Of a stretch of 45,243 bases of DNA, positions 9,313 to 17,879 are shown piece after piece. Source of the DNA: Singulisphaera sp. GP187 (GTDB lineage Bacteria; Planctomycetota; UBA1135; UBA2386); NCBI GenBank assembly GCA_945871815.1, contig CAMBXM010000010.1, positions 1 through 45,243 on the forward strand. The letters run 5' to 3'. The position numbers and the translations under genes are program-made. The stretch's first letter is position 1. Every line of letters starts with the position of its first letter. The notes beneath the pieces were generated by a model. That model was given only the letters and a program-made list of their open reading frames with translations. It had not been told where the DNA came from and made no database searches.

Positions 9313-10458
9313 CTACAGATTGCCTAGCCGGATCGCGCCGGTTGGGCAGTTGCGTTCGCAGGCACCATCGCGAGTACACTCGTAGTTGTGCAACTTGCGC
9401 ACGACGTCTCCGATCGGAACGGCGGCAAAGCCGCTGGTCACGCACGTGGCAGCACAGATCCCGCAGTGGATGCAGGCGTTCATGTCGACGTGAAGACGCA
9501 CATGATCGCGCGGTGACGAAGCGATGCGATCCTCTTCGGCCACGACCACCGGATCACAGTGGTAGCGAGTCAAGGGGTGCGTGGTCAGCACCTCGAGGGC
9601 CTCGCGTTCGCCGAGACGCACGATCTCGGTCACATCCGGCATGTCCAACAGACCTATGTGCGAGACCTTGGGCTTGATCAGGACAGTGCGATCGTCGACG
9701 TAGCGATGCAGGTTCTGCTCGTTGAGAGCCATGCCCATGATCTCGTACGTCTGCGAGAGGATGTGTGGCAGGCTCGCGCGGTAGTCGGTCTCCGCGTGCA
9801 GGTCACGATGCGACAGATCCACTGCGATCACCAGATCCGGCTTGCGCGCCTTCGCCAGCCTCAAGCCGAGTGTCTCGGTCATGCCACCGTCGATGTAATG
9901 ATCGCCCAGCAGTTCCATCGGTTCGAACACCGCCGGCAAGCAGGCGCTGGCATAGACCGCATCGCCGACCGGGACCTCGTCGGCGCCCGGTAGCCCGAAG
10001 AACTGGGAACGTCCGGTCTTCAAGGACAAGGCGTTGCAGAAGAACGGTCGCGGCAGCTCGGCAAAGTGCTGCTGCGGCAGCCATCGCCGCAGGAATTGGA
10101 GGAAGGTCTTGCCCTTGTAAACCGAAGCGTGGCGGTAGCCCTTCACCAGGAACTTCAACAAGTTCAGCTTGAAGTAGTCCTTGAACGTGATCTGTGACGC
10201 AACTTCCTCGATGCGACGACTATCCATTCCAGTCGCGTACAACCCGCCCATCACCGCACCCATGCTCGTGCCGACGACTTCGTCGATGCGGATACCCAAC
10301 CGTTCGATGGCACGGATGACACCGATATGGCAGTAGCCGCGCATGCCGCCGCCGCCGAGGACCAGTACGGTGCGGCGCGACGGCTCCGCCCGCTGTACGG
10401 AGAGGCCCGATTCTCGGCTCGAGCGAACCCGGTCGTTGCTGTCGTTGGGGTGGGACAC
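9313..10458 (-). CDS. Patatin-like phospholipase with C-terminal 4Fe-4S ferredoxin domain
   Basis: 381 residues from a GTG start. The patatin domain (~28-300) has the oxyanion motif GGGGMRG (35-41), the nucleophile elbow GTSMG with Ser65, and the catalytic Asp190 in DGG, so a Ser-Asp dyad acyl hydrolase is intact. The last ~60 residues form a ferredoxin-like domain: C329, C332, C335, C339 spaced as CxxCxxCxxxC, then C361, C367 and C371 followed by Pro. The second set lacks one cysteine of the classical eight, which fits one intact cluster plus a 3Fe-4S or incomplete second cluster. There is no signal peptide, so it is probably cytoplasmic. It is divergent from the acyl-CoA ligase operon, which suggests it releases fatty acids for that pathway. 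Coupling of hydrolysis to electron transfer is inference. Confidence 0.9.
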   Translation of the reverse strand: MSHPNDSNDRVRSSRESGLSVQRAEPSRRTVLVLGGGGMRGYCHIGVIRAIERLGIRIDEVVGTSMGAVMGGLYATGMDSRRIEEVASQITFKDYFKLNLLKFLVKGYRHASVYKGKTFLQFLRRWLPQQHFAELPRPFFCNALSLKTGRSQFFGLPGADEVPVGDAVYASACLPAVFEPMELLGDHYIDGGMTETLGLRLAKARKPDLVIAVDLSHRDLHAETDYRASLPHILSQTYEIMGMALNEQNLHRYVDDRTVLIKPKVSHIGLLDMPDVTEIVRLGEREALEVLTTHPLTRYHCDPVVVAEEDRIASSPRDHVRLHVDMNACIHCGICAATCVTSGFAAVPIGDVVRKLHNYECTRDGACERNCPTGAIRLGNL

Positions 10459-10629
10459 GTTGCGGCAAGAGCTTCGTGCAACCGAACCTGCGACGTCGTG
10501 CGCAAGTAATGGCGGCCGATCAACCGATAGATCGGAGCGAGTCCGCAGCAGTCTGAAGGAACGTCTTCGATAACTGCGACGGCCAGGGTTGATAGGAGAA
10601 GAAGGAACCGGTCTTGCGATCGGATTGAC

Positions 10630-12114
10630 ATGACCTCGTGGCGTGAACTACAGCGCATGCCGCGCACCGAACAGCGTCGCCTGCAGGACCGCCTGCTGCA
10701 GCGCTACGTGCGCGAGTACCTCTATCCGTTCAGCTCCTTCTACAAGGAGCAGTTCGATCGCGCCGGCGTCCGTCCGGAGCAAATTCGAACGATCGACGAC
10801 TTGCGAAGATTGCCGTTGTCGGGCAAGCGCGATCTGCTGCCGACGGAGGCCGACCCGCAACGCTTCAAGCGGTTCATCCTGCAGCCAGATCCGCAGTCTC
10901 TCAAACAAGCCTGGCCCCTGTCGCGCAAGCTCCCGCTGCTGCTGCAGAAGTGGACCAAGGGTGTAGCCTCGGTGCGCGAGAAGCTCCGCAACGAGTTCTA
11001 CCCCTGCTTCATGACGTTCACGACCGGTCGCTCGGCGGAACCGGTACCGTTCTTCTATTCACCGAAGGACATCCAGAACCTGCACACAACCGGTGCCCGT
11101 CTGGTGGACGTGATGGGACTCCACTCGGAGTTGCGCATCGCCAATGTGTTCCCCTACGCGCCGCATCTTGCGTTCTGGCAAGTGTTCTTCGCCGGGCAAG
11201 CAACCGGGATGATGGCACTGTCAACCGGCGGCGGGAAGGTGATGGGCAGCACGGGCGACCTGCGTGCAATCGCGCGACTGCGGGCCGAAGCCCTGATCGG
11301 CGTTCCCGGTTACATCTACCACCTGCTGCGCAAAGCCGCCGCAGAGCACCTCGACCTGTCCTCGATTCAGTCCGTCGTGCTCGGTGCCGAGCGAGTTCCA
11401 CCAGGCCTCAAGCAGAAGATCCGAGATCTCCTTGGCAGCATGGGCGCACGAGAGGTCCGCGTGTTCGGCACCTATGGGTTCACCGAAGCGCGGATGGCCT
11501 TCGCTGAGTGTCCCACCCAAGACAACAGTTACACGGGCTACCACCTCTATCCGGACATGGCGATCTTCGAAGTCGTAGATCCGAAGACCGGTGAAGTTGT
11601 GCCCGAAGGGTGCGACGGCGAGTTGGTCTTCACCCCGCTACAGGCGCGAGCCAGCACGGTCTTCCGCTATCGCACCGGCGACCTGGTCCGCGGCGGTATC
11701 CAATACGATCCCTGCCCTCACTGCGGCCGTACCGTACCCAGGATCAGCAGCGATCTCACGCGTGAGTCGTCGCTCAAGGACCTCCAACTTCTCAAGGTCA
11801 AGGGCACGCTTGTGAATCTCGAAGACTGCGCTGTGGTGCTCGGCGGTATCGCCGAAGTCGAAGAGTGGCAGATCGAACTGCGCAAGAAGGACGATGACCC
11901 TCTGGAGGTCGACGAGATGATTGTCCACCTCACGGTGCGCGACGAAGCGATGCGCGAAGTCATCGCCAAGCAGGTGCGTGAGCAGTTCAAGGGCCGACTG
12001 GAGATCGCGCCGAATCGAGTCGAGTTCCTCGGCCTCGACGCGATGCTCCGGAAGATCGGCATGGAGACCGAGATGAAGGAGAAGCGCTTCGTCGATGCGA
12101 GGCCGAAATCATGA
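10630..12114 (+). CDS. PaaK-like AMP-forming acyl-CoA ligase
   Basis: 494 residues of the phenylacetate-CoA ligase branch of the ANL (adenylate-forming) superfamily, which activates a carboxylic acid to an acyl-AMP and then a CoA thioester. Visible motifs are the phosphate loop FTTGRSAEPVPF (~130-141), GTYGFTEARM (~278, adenine and Mg site) and FRYRTGDLV (~345-353, ribose-binding Asp). A CPHCGRTVPRISS segment near 364 is typical of PaaK relatives. The substrate cannot be told from sequence; neighbours FadJ and thiolase favour a fatty or aryl-alkanoic acid. The stop overlaps the thiolase start (ATGA at 12111), so translation is coupled. A GGAGAAGAAGG stretch lies about 25-35 bases before the ATG, further than a normal ribosome site. 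Confidence 0.85.
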   Translation: MTSWRELQRMPRTEQRRLQDRLLQRYVREYLYPFSSFYKEQFDRAGVRPEQIRTIDDLRRLPLSGKRDLLPTEADPQRFKRFILQPDPQSLKQAWPLSRKLPLLLQKWTKGVASVREKLRNEFYPCFMTFTTGRSAEPVPFFYSPKDIQNLHTTGARLVDVMGLHSELRIANVFPYAPHLAFWQVFFAGQATGMMALSTGGGKVMGSTGDLRAIARLRAEALIGVPGYIYHLLRKAAAEHLDLSSIQSVVLGAERVPPGLKQKIRDLLGSMGAREVRVFGTYGFTEARMAFAECPTQDNSYTGYHLYPDMAIFEVVDPKTGEVVPEGCDGELVFTPLQARASTVFRYRTGDLVRGGIQYDPCPHCGRTVPRISSDLTRESSLKDLQLLKVKGTLVNLEDCAVVLGGIAEVEEWQIELRKKDDDPLEVDEMIVHLTVRDEAMREVIAKQVREQFKGRLEIAPNRVEFLGLDAMLRKIGMETEMKEKRFVDARPKS

Positions 12115-13409
12115 CCAATCACGATCTTGATCTGGCAATCGTCGCCGGCTGGCGTACGCCATTCTGCAAGGCTGGAGGTGCACTCGCAGGAGCCAGCGCC
12201 GCCGACCTCGCCACCCATGTTTTCCGCGAAGTGCTCGACCGCACCGGCATCGATCCGAAGGCAATCGATGAAGTGATCCTCGGCTGCGCGGGACCTGACG
12301 CCGCCGAAGCCAACGTCGCGCGCGTTGCAGCCCTGCGCTCGGGACTCCCCAAGGAGATCCCCGCCGTCACCGTGATGCGCAACTGTGCCTCCGGCATGGA
12401 AGCACTGCTGGCAGCCGAACAGCGCTTGCGGGCCGGCGACGGCGAGGTCTTTCTCGTCGGCGGGGCCGAGTCGATGAGCAACTTCCCGTTGCTCATGGGC
12501 AAGCGACTGGTCAAGTTCTTCACGGGTTTGCAGAAGGCGCGCAGCGTCACTCAGCGACTCATGGCGCTGTCCAAGTTCCGAGTGTCGTCGATGAAGCCCC
12601 GGGTCGCTGTGGTGGAAGGTCTGACTGACCCCATCACCGGATTGATGATGGGCAACACGGCCGAAAACGTCGCTCGACTGTTCGGCATCGACCGCGCCGC
12701 AATGGATGCATTCTCATTGCAGAGCCACCAACGTGCGGAAGCTGCGATCGCGGCAAACCGATTCGCAGTCGAGATCGCACCATTCGCGAGCCAACCGCAT
12801 TTTGCTGCGATGATCAGCAGCGACGATGGCGTGCGCCAAGGCCAGACGATGGAAGCGCTGGCCAAGCTGCGCCCCGTGTTCGACAAGAACGCTGGCGATG
12901 TCACGGTCGGAAACGCCTGTCAACTCACGGACGGAGCCGTGGGCATGCTGTGCATGTCGCTCGCACGAGCCAAAGCGCTCGGCCTGCAACCTCTGGCCGT
13001 CATTCGCGGCCACGCACGAGTGGGTCTGTCGCCAGAGTTCATGGGACTGGGCCCTGTCCACGCGACACCGCGTGCGTTGCAGCAAGCTGGCATCCAGTTC
13101 TCCGACCTCGATCTGGTGGAGATCAACGAAGCTTTTGCCGCGCAAGTGCTCGGTTGCCAGAAGGCCTTCGCGAGTGACGACTACTGCCACCGCGAACTCG
13201 GTTTGTCGGAAGCCATCGGCGAACTCGACAGCCGAAAACTCAACGTCAACGGTGGCGCCATCGCACTCGGCCACCCCATCGCCGCCTCTGGCGCTCGCTT
13301 GCCTCTAACCCTCGCACATGAGTTGCGTCGGCAGAAGAAGCGTTTCGGGCTCGCCTCACTGTGTATCGGTGGCGGCCAGGGCCAAGCATTGATCCTCGAA
13401 GCGGTCTGA
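12111..13409 (+). CDS. fadI: Acetyl-CoA C-acyltransferase (beta-ketothiolase)
   Basis: Cleaves 3-ketoacyl-CoA with CoA to acetyl-CoA and a shortened acyl-CoA, the last step of beta-oxidation. The 432-residue length and catalytic set are complete: nucleophile Cys92 in MRNCASGME, the NEAFA motif (~345), His388 in ALGHPIAASGAR, and Cys418 in CIGGGQGQA. The length and RTPFCKAGG start fit the FadI/trifunctional-enzyme type more than short FadA thiolases; the fadI symbol is by that resemblance. It starts inside the ligase stop and ends 5 bases before fadJ, so the three genes form one operon. Confidence 0.95.
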   Translation: MTNHDLDLAIVAGWRTPFCKAGGALAGASAADLATHVFREVLDRTGIDPKAIDEVILGCAGPDAAEANVARVAALRSGLPKEIPAVTVMRNCASGMEALLAAEQRLRAGDGEVFLVGGAESMSNFPLLMGKRLVKFFTGLQKARSVTQRLMALSKFRVSSMKPRVAVVEGLTDPITGLMMGNTAENVARLFGIDRAAMDAFSLQSHQRAEAAIAANRFAVEIAPFASQPHFAAMISSDDGVRQGQTMEALAKLRPVFDKNAGDVTVGNACQLTDGAVGMLCMSLARAKALGLQPLAVIRGHARVGLSPEFMGLGPVHATPRALQQAGIQFSDLDLVEINEAFAAQVLGCQKAFASDDYCHRELGLSEAIGELDSRKLNVNGGAIALGHPIAASGARLPLTLAHELRRQKKRFGLASLCIGGGQGQALILEAV

Positions 13410-13414
13410 CACTC

Positions 13415-15559
13415 ATGAACATCACCGAGACCCGTCCTGAAGCCGCCACGACCGGAATGCTGCACCTGCCGCTACAAGTGAACGCACGCGGCTTCGCAGT
13501 TCTGCGCCTTGGTCGCCCCGAGGAGTCCGTCGTCACGTTCACGAAGGAACGACTTCTGGCTCTTGATCGCGCGCTACAGCAGCTCGCCTCCACGACTGGA
13601 CTAAGGGGAGTCGTGATCACCGGCCCCGGCGCCGCGATGTTCTGCGCCGGGGCTGACATCGGTTTGATTCACTCCATCCAGACTGTCGCCGAGGGCCGTG
13701 ACGCCGCCGTTCTCGGTCGCTCGATCTTCGAGCGTTGCCAGAAGCTCGCGGTCCCAGTTGCGGCGGCGATCGAAGGTCCATGCGTCGGCGGCGGCTGCGA
13801 ACTCGCGCTGTTCTGCGATGTTCGCGTCGCCAGCGACCATCCGTCGACCCAGATCGGCCTGCCCGAGACCAAGCTCGGCATTGTCCCGGGCTTTGGCGGC
13901 ACGCAGAACATGACGCGTCTCGTCGGCCTGCCGACGGCGCTCGATCTGATTCTGAACGGCAAGCTGCTGCGGCCGTATCCGGCGCGAAAGAAGGGACTCG
14001 TCGACCGCATCGCGCCCTCTTCGAAGTTGCTCGACATCGCATTCGAAGAACTGGAACGCCTTGTGGCGGCTGGCAAGAAGGCTCCGACCCGCACGCTTCG
14101 TGGTCAAGCCTATTGGTTCAGCAAGACGCCGCTGCGCGCACTCGCCGTCAACGCCGCGCGCAAGGCACTGAACAAGGGACAGGCACGTTTCTATCCGGCG
14201 CCTAAGCAGGCGCTCGAGCTCTGCATCAAGGCAATCACCGTGTCGCCAGAACAGGGCTTTGCCGCCGAAGCACAGGCGCTCGGCGAGATGATCGCGACGC
14301 CGGTCAGCAAAGCACTGACACAGCTGTTCTTCCTGACGGAGCGCAGCAAGCGACTCGGTAAGAGTGATGGTGCCAAGGACTGCAAGCGCGCACTGATCGT
14401 TGGTGGCGGTGTCATGGGCGCCGGCATCGCCGGCCAACTCGCGAACAAGGGCATCGCAACCCGTCTCTGCGATCTGTCCGGCGAGGCACTCGCCAAGGCC
14501 AAGGCACGGCTGCAGCAGGACCTTTCGCGGCGCGTGTCGCGCAAGCAACTGCAGAAGCACGAGGCCCAGGCCATCCAAGATCGCTTGGCGGTCGCCAGCG
14601 AATGGGGCGGCCTCGCCAACGTCGACCTGTGGCTCGAAGCCGTCGTGGAAGACCTGGGTGTGAAGCGCAAGTTGATGGCACAGGCTGTCGCAGCCGGGCT
14701 GCCGGCGAATGCGATCGTGGCTACCAACACGAGTTCCTTGCCGGTCGATGCCATGGCCGACGCCGTTCCGCACCCGGAACGAGTGGTCGGGATCCACTTC
14801 TTCAATCCACCCGAGAAGATGCCGCTCATCGAGGTGATCCGCGGCAAGCGGACGAGCGACGCCGCCGTCGCCACTGCCTGCCGACTCGCGACGCGCCTGG
14901 GCAAATTCCCGATCGTGGTCGGCGACTCTCCTGGCTTCCTGGTCAACCGCTGCCTCTCGCCGTACCTCAACGAGGCGGCGCGACTGCTGGTGGAAGGCAA
15001 CGACCCCGAGTTCCTCGATCGTGTAATCCTCGACTTCGGAATGCCAATGGGGCCGTGTCGCTTGCTCGATGAAATCGGTTTCGACGTCGCCACCAAGGTG
15101 AGCGAAGTCATGCAGGGCGCGTTCGCCGAGCGCATGCAGCCGTGCGCCCTGTTCTCGGCGATGGTCGCAGCCAAAGCCCTTGGCAAGAAGACCGGCGGCG
15201 GCATCTACGGCAAGGATGGCAAGGGCGTGGGCCCGGGGCGAAAGGTCCTTGAGACCGTTCGCGAACAGCGTGGAGTACCAAAACGCGAAGCCTCGCGTAG
15301 CGAGGTGGTGCAGCGACTGGTCTATCCTCTGGTCGACGAGGCCTATCGCTGTCTCGACGATGGCGTCGTCGCAGCCGAACAGGACCTAGACCTCGGACTG
15401 GTAATGGGCATTGGCTTCCCGCCATTCCTTGGGGGCATCACCGGCTACGCAAAGTCCGAGGGCCTCAAGACGATTGTCGGCGCCCTCGACGAGCTTGCTC
15501 GCACCAGTGATCCGCGTTTCCGCCCCAGCGACGGGCTGCGCCGGCGCGCCGTCAACTGA
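13415..15559 (+). CDS. fadJ: Fatty acid oxidation multifunctional enzyme, enoyl-CoA hydratase / 3-hydroxyacyl-CoA dehydrogenase
   Basis: 714 residues from the ATG at 13415; an upstream in-frame start would lie inside the thiolase gene. The N-terminal hydratase domain has the oxyanion segment MFCAGADIG (~75-83), Glu129 in GGGCELAL and Glu151 in GLPETKLGIVPGFGG, both acidic catalytic residues. The dehydrogenase half begins near 328 with the NAD motif VGGGVMGAGIA and has the catalytic His in GIHFFNPPEKMPL, then HAD C-terminal domains to the end. It pairs with the upstream thiolase as in FadJ-FadI. No acyl-CoA dehydrogenase or EtfAB gene is in the window, so the first oxidation step must be encoded elsewhere. 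Confidence 0.95.
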   Translation: MNITETRPEAATTGMLHLPLQVNARGFAVLRLGRPEESVVTFTKERLLALDRALQQLASTTGLRGVVITGPGAAMFCAGADIGLIHSIQTVAEGRDAAVLGRSIFERCQKLAVPVAAAIEGPCVGGGCELALFCDVRVASDHPSTQIGLPETKLGIVPGFGGTQNMTRLVGLPTALDLILNGKLLRPYPARKKGLVDRIAPSSKLLDIAFEELERLVAAGKKAPTRTLRGQAYWFSKTPLRALAVNAARKALNKGQARFYPAPKQALELCIKAITVSPEQGFAAEAQALGEMIATPVSKALTQLFFLTERSKRLGKSDGAKDCKRALIVGGGVMGAGIAGQLANKGIATRLCDLSGEALAKAKARLQQDLSRRVSRKQLQKHEAQAIQDRLAVASEWGGLANVDLWLEAVVEDLGVKRKLMAQAVAAGLPANAIVATNTSSLPVDAMADAVPHPERVVGIHFFNPPEKMPLIEVIRGKRTSDAAVATACRLATRLGKFPIVVGDSPGFLVNRCLSPYLNEAARLLVEGNDPEFLDRVILDFGMPMGPCRLLDEIGFDVATKVSEVMQGAFAERMQPCALFSAMVAAKALGKKTGGGIYGKDGKGVGPGRKVLETVREQRGVPKREASRSEVVQRLVYPLVDEAYRCLDDGVVAAEQDLDLGLVMGIGFPPFLGGITGYAKSEGLKTIVGALDELARTSDPRFRPSDGLRRRAVN

Positions 15560-15587
15560 CCGCCAGCCAATCCCCAACCCTTGGCGG
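15560..15587. repeat. Inverted repeat after fadJ
   Basis: CCGCCA and TGGCGG form a 6-bp stem with a 16-base loop directly after the fadJ stop, followed by seven A residues rather than T on this strand. It is not a canonical terminator for fadJ. The rest of the 206-base gap to the next gene shows no clear promoter. Confidence 0.3.
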
Positions 15588-15765
15588 AAAAAAATCTCGG
15601 GGCGTATTCGCCGTTGTCATCGGTGCGTTCGCACAGCCGCGGAAACCACGGGTCGCAAGACGTGTAGACTGTCGCGTGCGCGCGCAGGATTCGGTGACCC
15701 CACCGCCTGGGCGAGCAACGGGCTAACCAAACGGCGCCAGCACACGCGGCGCGATTCTGGGCTCC

Positions 15766-16782
15766 ATGAAGATCAGGCTTGGCATCGCCACGTGCCTGCT
15801 GGCCGGCTGCGCAACGCAGCCGCCGCGATGCGATGCCATGCCAACACCGGACCTTGCACGCGCCATTCCGGGCCTGCAGCGGCTCGCTCACGGCAACCCG
15901 ATCTGCCTCGGCGTCGAGTTTCTGCCGCCGATGGCCGAAGACGCTGCGATCGCAGTCCGCGCCCCGCAAGTTGCCATCGAGCGGGCCGAGGAGCAGCGGG
16001 GCACGCTCCCTGGAGTGCGCAGTTATCAGCCCATGTTGGTCCGTGAACGCACAAACCGCCACGCCTGGGCGGAAACCAGAGAGGATCCAGTTGCCAACGA
16101 GGATCCGGCTGCCAACGTCGCGCTGCGCTTCCTCGACGACCTCATGGGCGAAGACCGCCGCCGCCTTCGCCGCGAGATCGGCACGCCCGCACTGGCGATG
16201 CAGGGCTTGGACATGCAAAGCCCAGGCATTGACCTCCGCGCCGACGAGCTGCGAGCTGACGACGAAGCGCTGTGGTTTGCCGAGAATGGCCCGCGACTGC
16301 TGCGACGTCCGCTCCAGCAGATGCTGCGACGAACGGCGTGGATCTCGACCTTCGAAGTCCAGCTCGACGAATTGCGCCAAGCAAACGCTTCCTTGCTCGA
16401 CGATACCGCCAACGCGGATGACGACACCGATCTCGGCCGCATGTCGATGCGGGTGCGGGTCAATCGACCATCCGATCCGCTCGAGGTTGCCTACCTGCGA
16501 GCCGGCTTGCGCGTGGGCACAACGCAAGAGCAGTTGAAGCTCGGCTACTCGCTACCGGTTGCGGATGACGTGTTCCTCGATCTGCGCGCACGGCAACGCT
16601 ACGACGACGCCGCGTGGCGCCTTCGAGCCGACCTCCGCTGGGAAGTCTCGGCGAAAACCAGTGTCCACCTCGTCGCCGGCGACGATCTCGACTTCCTGAC
16701 GACATCGTCGGTCTACTCGCTGTTTGAGTCGCCCATGGACGGTTCCGCCGGCATTCTGCTCTACGCCGTCCATCTCTTCTGA
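15766..16782 (+). CDS. Hypothetical lipoprotein with beta-strand C-terminus
   Basis: 338 residues. The start has a very short signal with lipobox LLAGC, acylated Cys15 predicted, so it should be a membrane-anchored lipoprotein. The middle is Arg- and Glu-rich and helical (~120-220). The last ~110 residues alternate in short strands (LRVGTTQEQLKLGYSLP, then VFLDLRARQRY and ASKTSVHLV-like patterns) and end in Phe, as in outer-membrane barrel ends or barrel-associated proteins. I recognise no family. The next lipoprotein gene begins 13 bases downstream, so they are probably cotranscribed. The 14-residue signal is short, and an upstream start was not evident. Confidence 0.55.
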   Translation: MKIRLGIATCLLAGCATQPPRCDAMPTPDLARAIPGLQRLAHGNPICLGVEFLPPMAEDAAIAVRAPQVAIERAEEQRGTLPGVRSYQPMLVRERTNRHAWAETREDPVANEDPAANVALRFLDDLMGEDRRRLRREIGTPALAMQGLDMQSPGIDLRADELRADDEALWFAENGPRLLRRPLQQMLRRTAWISTFEVQLDELRQANASLLDDTANADDDTDLGRMSMRVRVNRPSDPLEVAYLRAGLRVGTTQEQLKLGYSLPVADDVFLDLRARQRYDDAAWRLRADLRWEVSAKTSVHLVAGDDLDFLTTSSVYSLFESPMDGSAGILLYAVHLF

Positions 16783-16795
16783 TCCGAACTGCCGC

Positions 16796-17755
16796 ATGCG
16801 GATGATGACGCGCCTCGCCGCAGCCCTCACTGTGCTCCTAGCTGGTTGCACATTCGTCGATGCTCCCACCTACCCTCGCCCACCACTGCCGATGCCAGCG
16901 TGGGCGCGCGCCACGTTCGACCTGCCTGGTCCGGTGGAGTTGATTCGCCTGGAGCCAATGCCGGGGACCCATGGGCTCTCCGGAGATCTTTCCTGCGGCC
17001 CGGAGACCGTGCACTTCCAACTGCATCGTGCGGCCCGCCAGGACGCGCCACTCGTGCTCTTGGTGCCCATCCTCGCCGGCGGGCAGGAACTGTTGCGCAC
17101 GATGGCCGCACGCTTCGTCACCCGCGGCTACCACGTTGTGTTCTGTGACCGAGCTGGGCCAGCCCTGAAACCGCCCCAGCGCGGGCCCGATCTCGAACGC
17201 CTCCTTGTGCGTTCGGTGATCCACCAGCGGGCCATGCTGGAATGGCTCGCCAACTGCCGGGAAGTCAGCCCAAAAGCGACCTTCGCCTGTGGCATCTCGA
17301 TGGGCGGCATCGTCACGACGCTTCTCACTGCCGTCGAGCCCGGTCTCGCCGGCTCAGCCATGTGCCTCGCCGGGGCGGATCTCGCGTCGATCATGGTCGA
17401 TAGCAATGAACCGAGGATCCTGAAGTGGCGCGAGTGGCGCCGGGATGTCGACGGCCTTGCTGGCACACCGCTGTTCCAGGAACTCCGAGCGAGCCTGCAT
17501 TCCGATCCGCTTCGCTATGCGCCGTACGTCGCCACCGACCGGGTCTTCCTGGTCGCGACCTCGTTCGACGATGTCGTCCGACCGGCCCACCAGGACCTGC
17601 TGTGGGAAGCTCTCGGCCGACCCGAGCGACTGTCGATTCCGCTCGGGCACTACACCGCCGCTCTGGCCCTCGATCCATTGGTGAGCTCGATGGCCGACTT
17701 CTTTGACGGCCGTTGCCGGGTAGCTGCGGCCGCGGCGGCCCCCGCCGGCCACTGA
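16796..17755 (+). CDS. Alpha/beta-hydrolase lipoprotein
   Basis: 319 residues from the ATG at 16796; further ATGs at 16802 and 16805 are alternatives. An upstream in-frame start would overlap the previous gene. The signal ends in lipobox LLAGC with Cys18. The hydrolase core shows VLLVPILAGG (~87-96, strand and oxyanion region), a GYHVVFCDRAG strand, and nucleophile elbow GISMGG with Ser168. A late Asp (DDVVRP, ~268-273) and GHYTAAL His (~290) fit the triad. It would act as a membrane-tethered esterase or related hydrolase outside the cytoplasm; substrate unknown. The C-terminus is Ala- and Gly-rich and of no clear function. Confidence 0.75.
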   Translation: MRMMTRLAAALTVLLAGCTFVDAPTYPRPPLPMPAWARATFDLPGPVELIRLEPMPGTHGLSGDLSCGPETVHFQLHRAARQDAPLVLLVPILAGGQELLRTMAARFVTRGYHVVFCDRAGPALKPPQRGPDLERLLVRSVIHQRAMLEWLANCREVSPKATFACGISMGGIVTTLLTAVEPGLAGSAMCLAGADLASIMVDSNEPRILKWREWRRDVDGLAGTPLFQELRASLHSDPLRYAPYVATDRVFLVATSFDDVVRPAHQDLLWEALGRPERLSIPLGHYTAALALDPLVSSMADFFDGRCRVAAAAAAPAGH

Positions 17756-17879
17756 ACGCTGCAGGCGCGGGGGACACCACCCGAGTGCGATCCCAGATAG
17801 GGAGGCTTCGCAGACCCTTGCACGTTCTGGCCACCCCCCCTTTCATTCCTCACCCGGTTCCCGTTCCATCCACACTTCC

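Noticed and set aside
7245-10458. Caspase and patatin as an anti-phage defence island
   Set aside because: Both families occur as defence effectors, but the caspase has a signal peptide, the patatin carries a ferredoxin domain, the neighbours are metabolic, and no cyclic-nucleotide synthase, STAND or NLR gene adjoins them.
15560-15594. Intrinsic terminator after fadJ
   Set aside because: The stem is followed by A residues, not T, on the transcribed strand, so it does not have the intrinsic terminator form.
17818-17846. TTGCAC / TTTCAT as a promoter for the parvulin-like gene
   Set aside because: Spacing of 17 is right but both hexamers match consensus poorly; GC-rich planctomycete promoters are not well enough known to call it.
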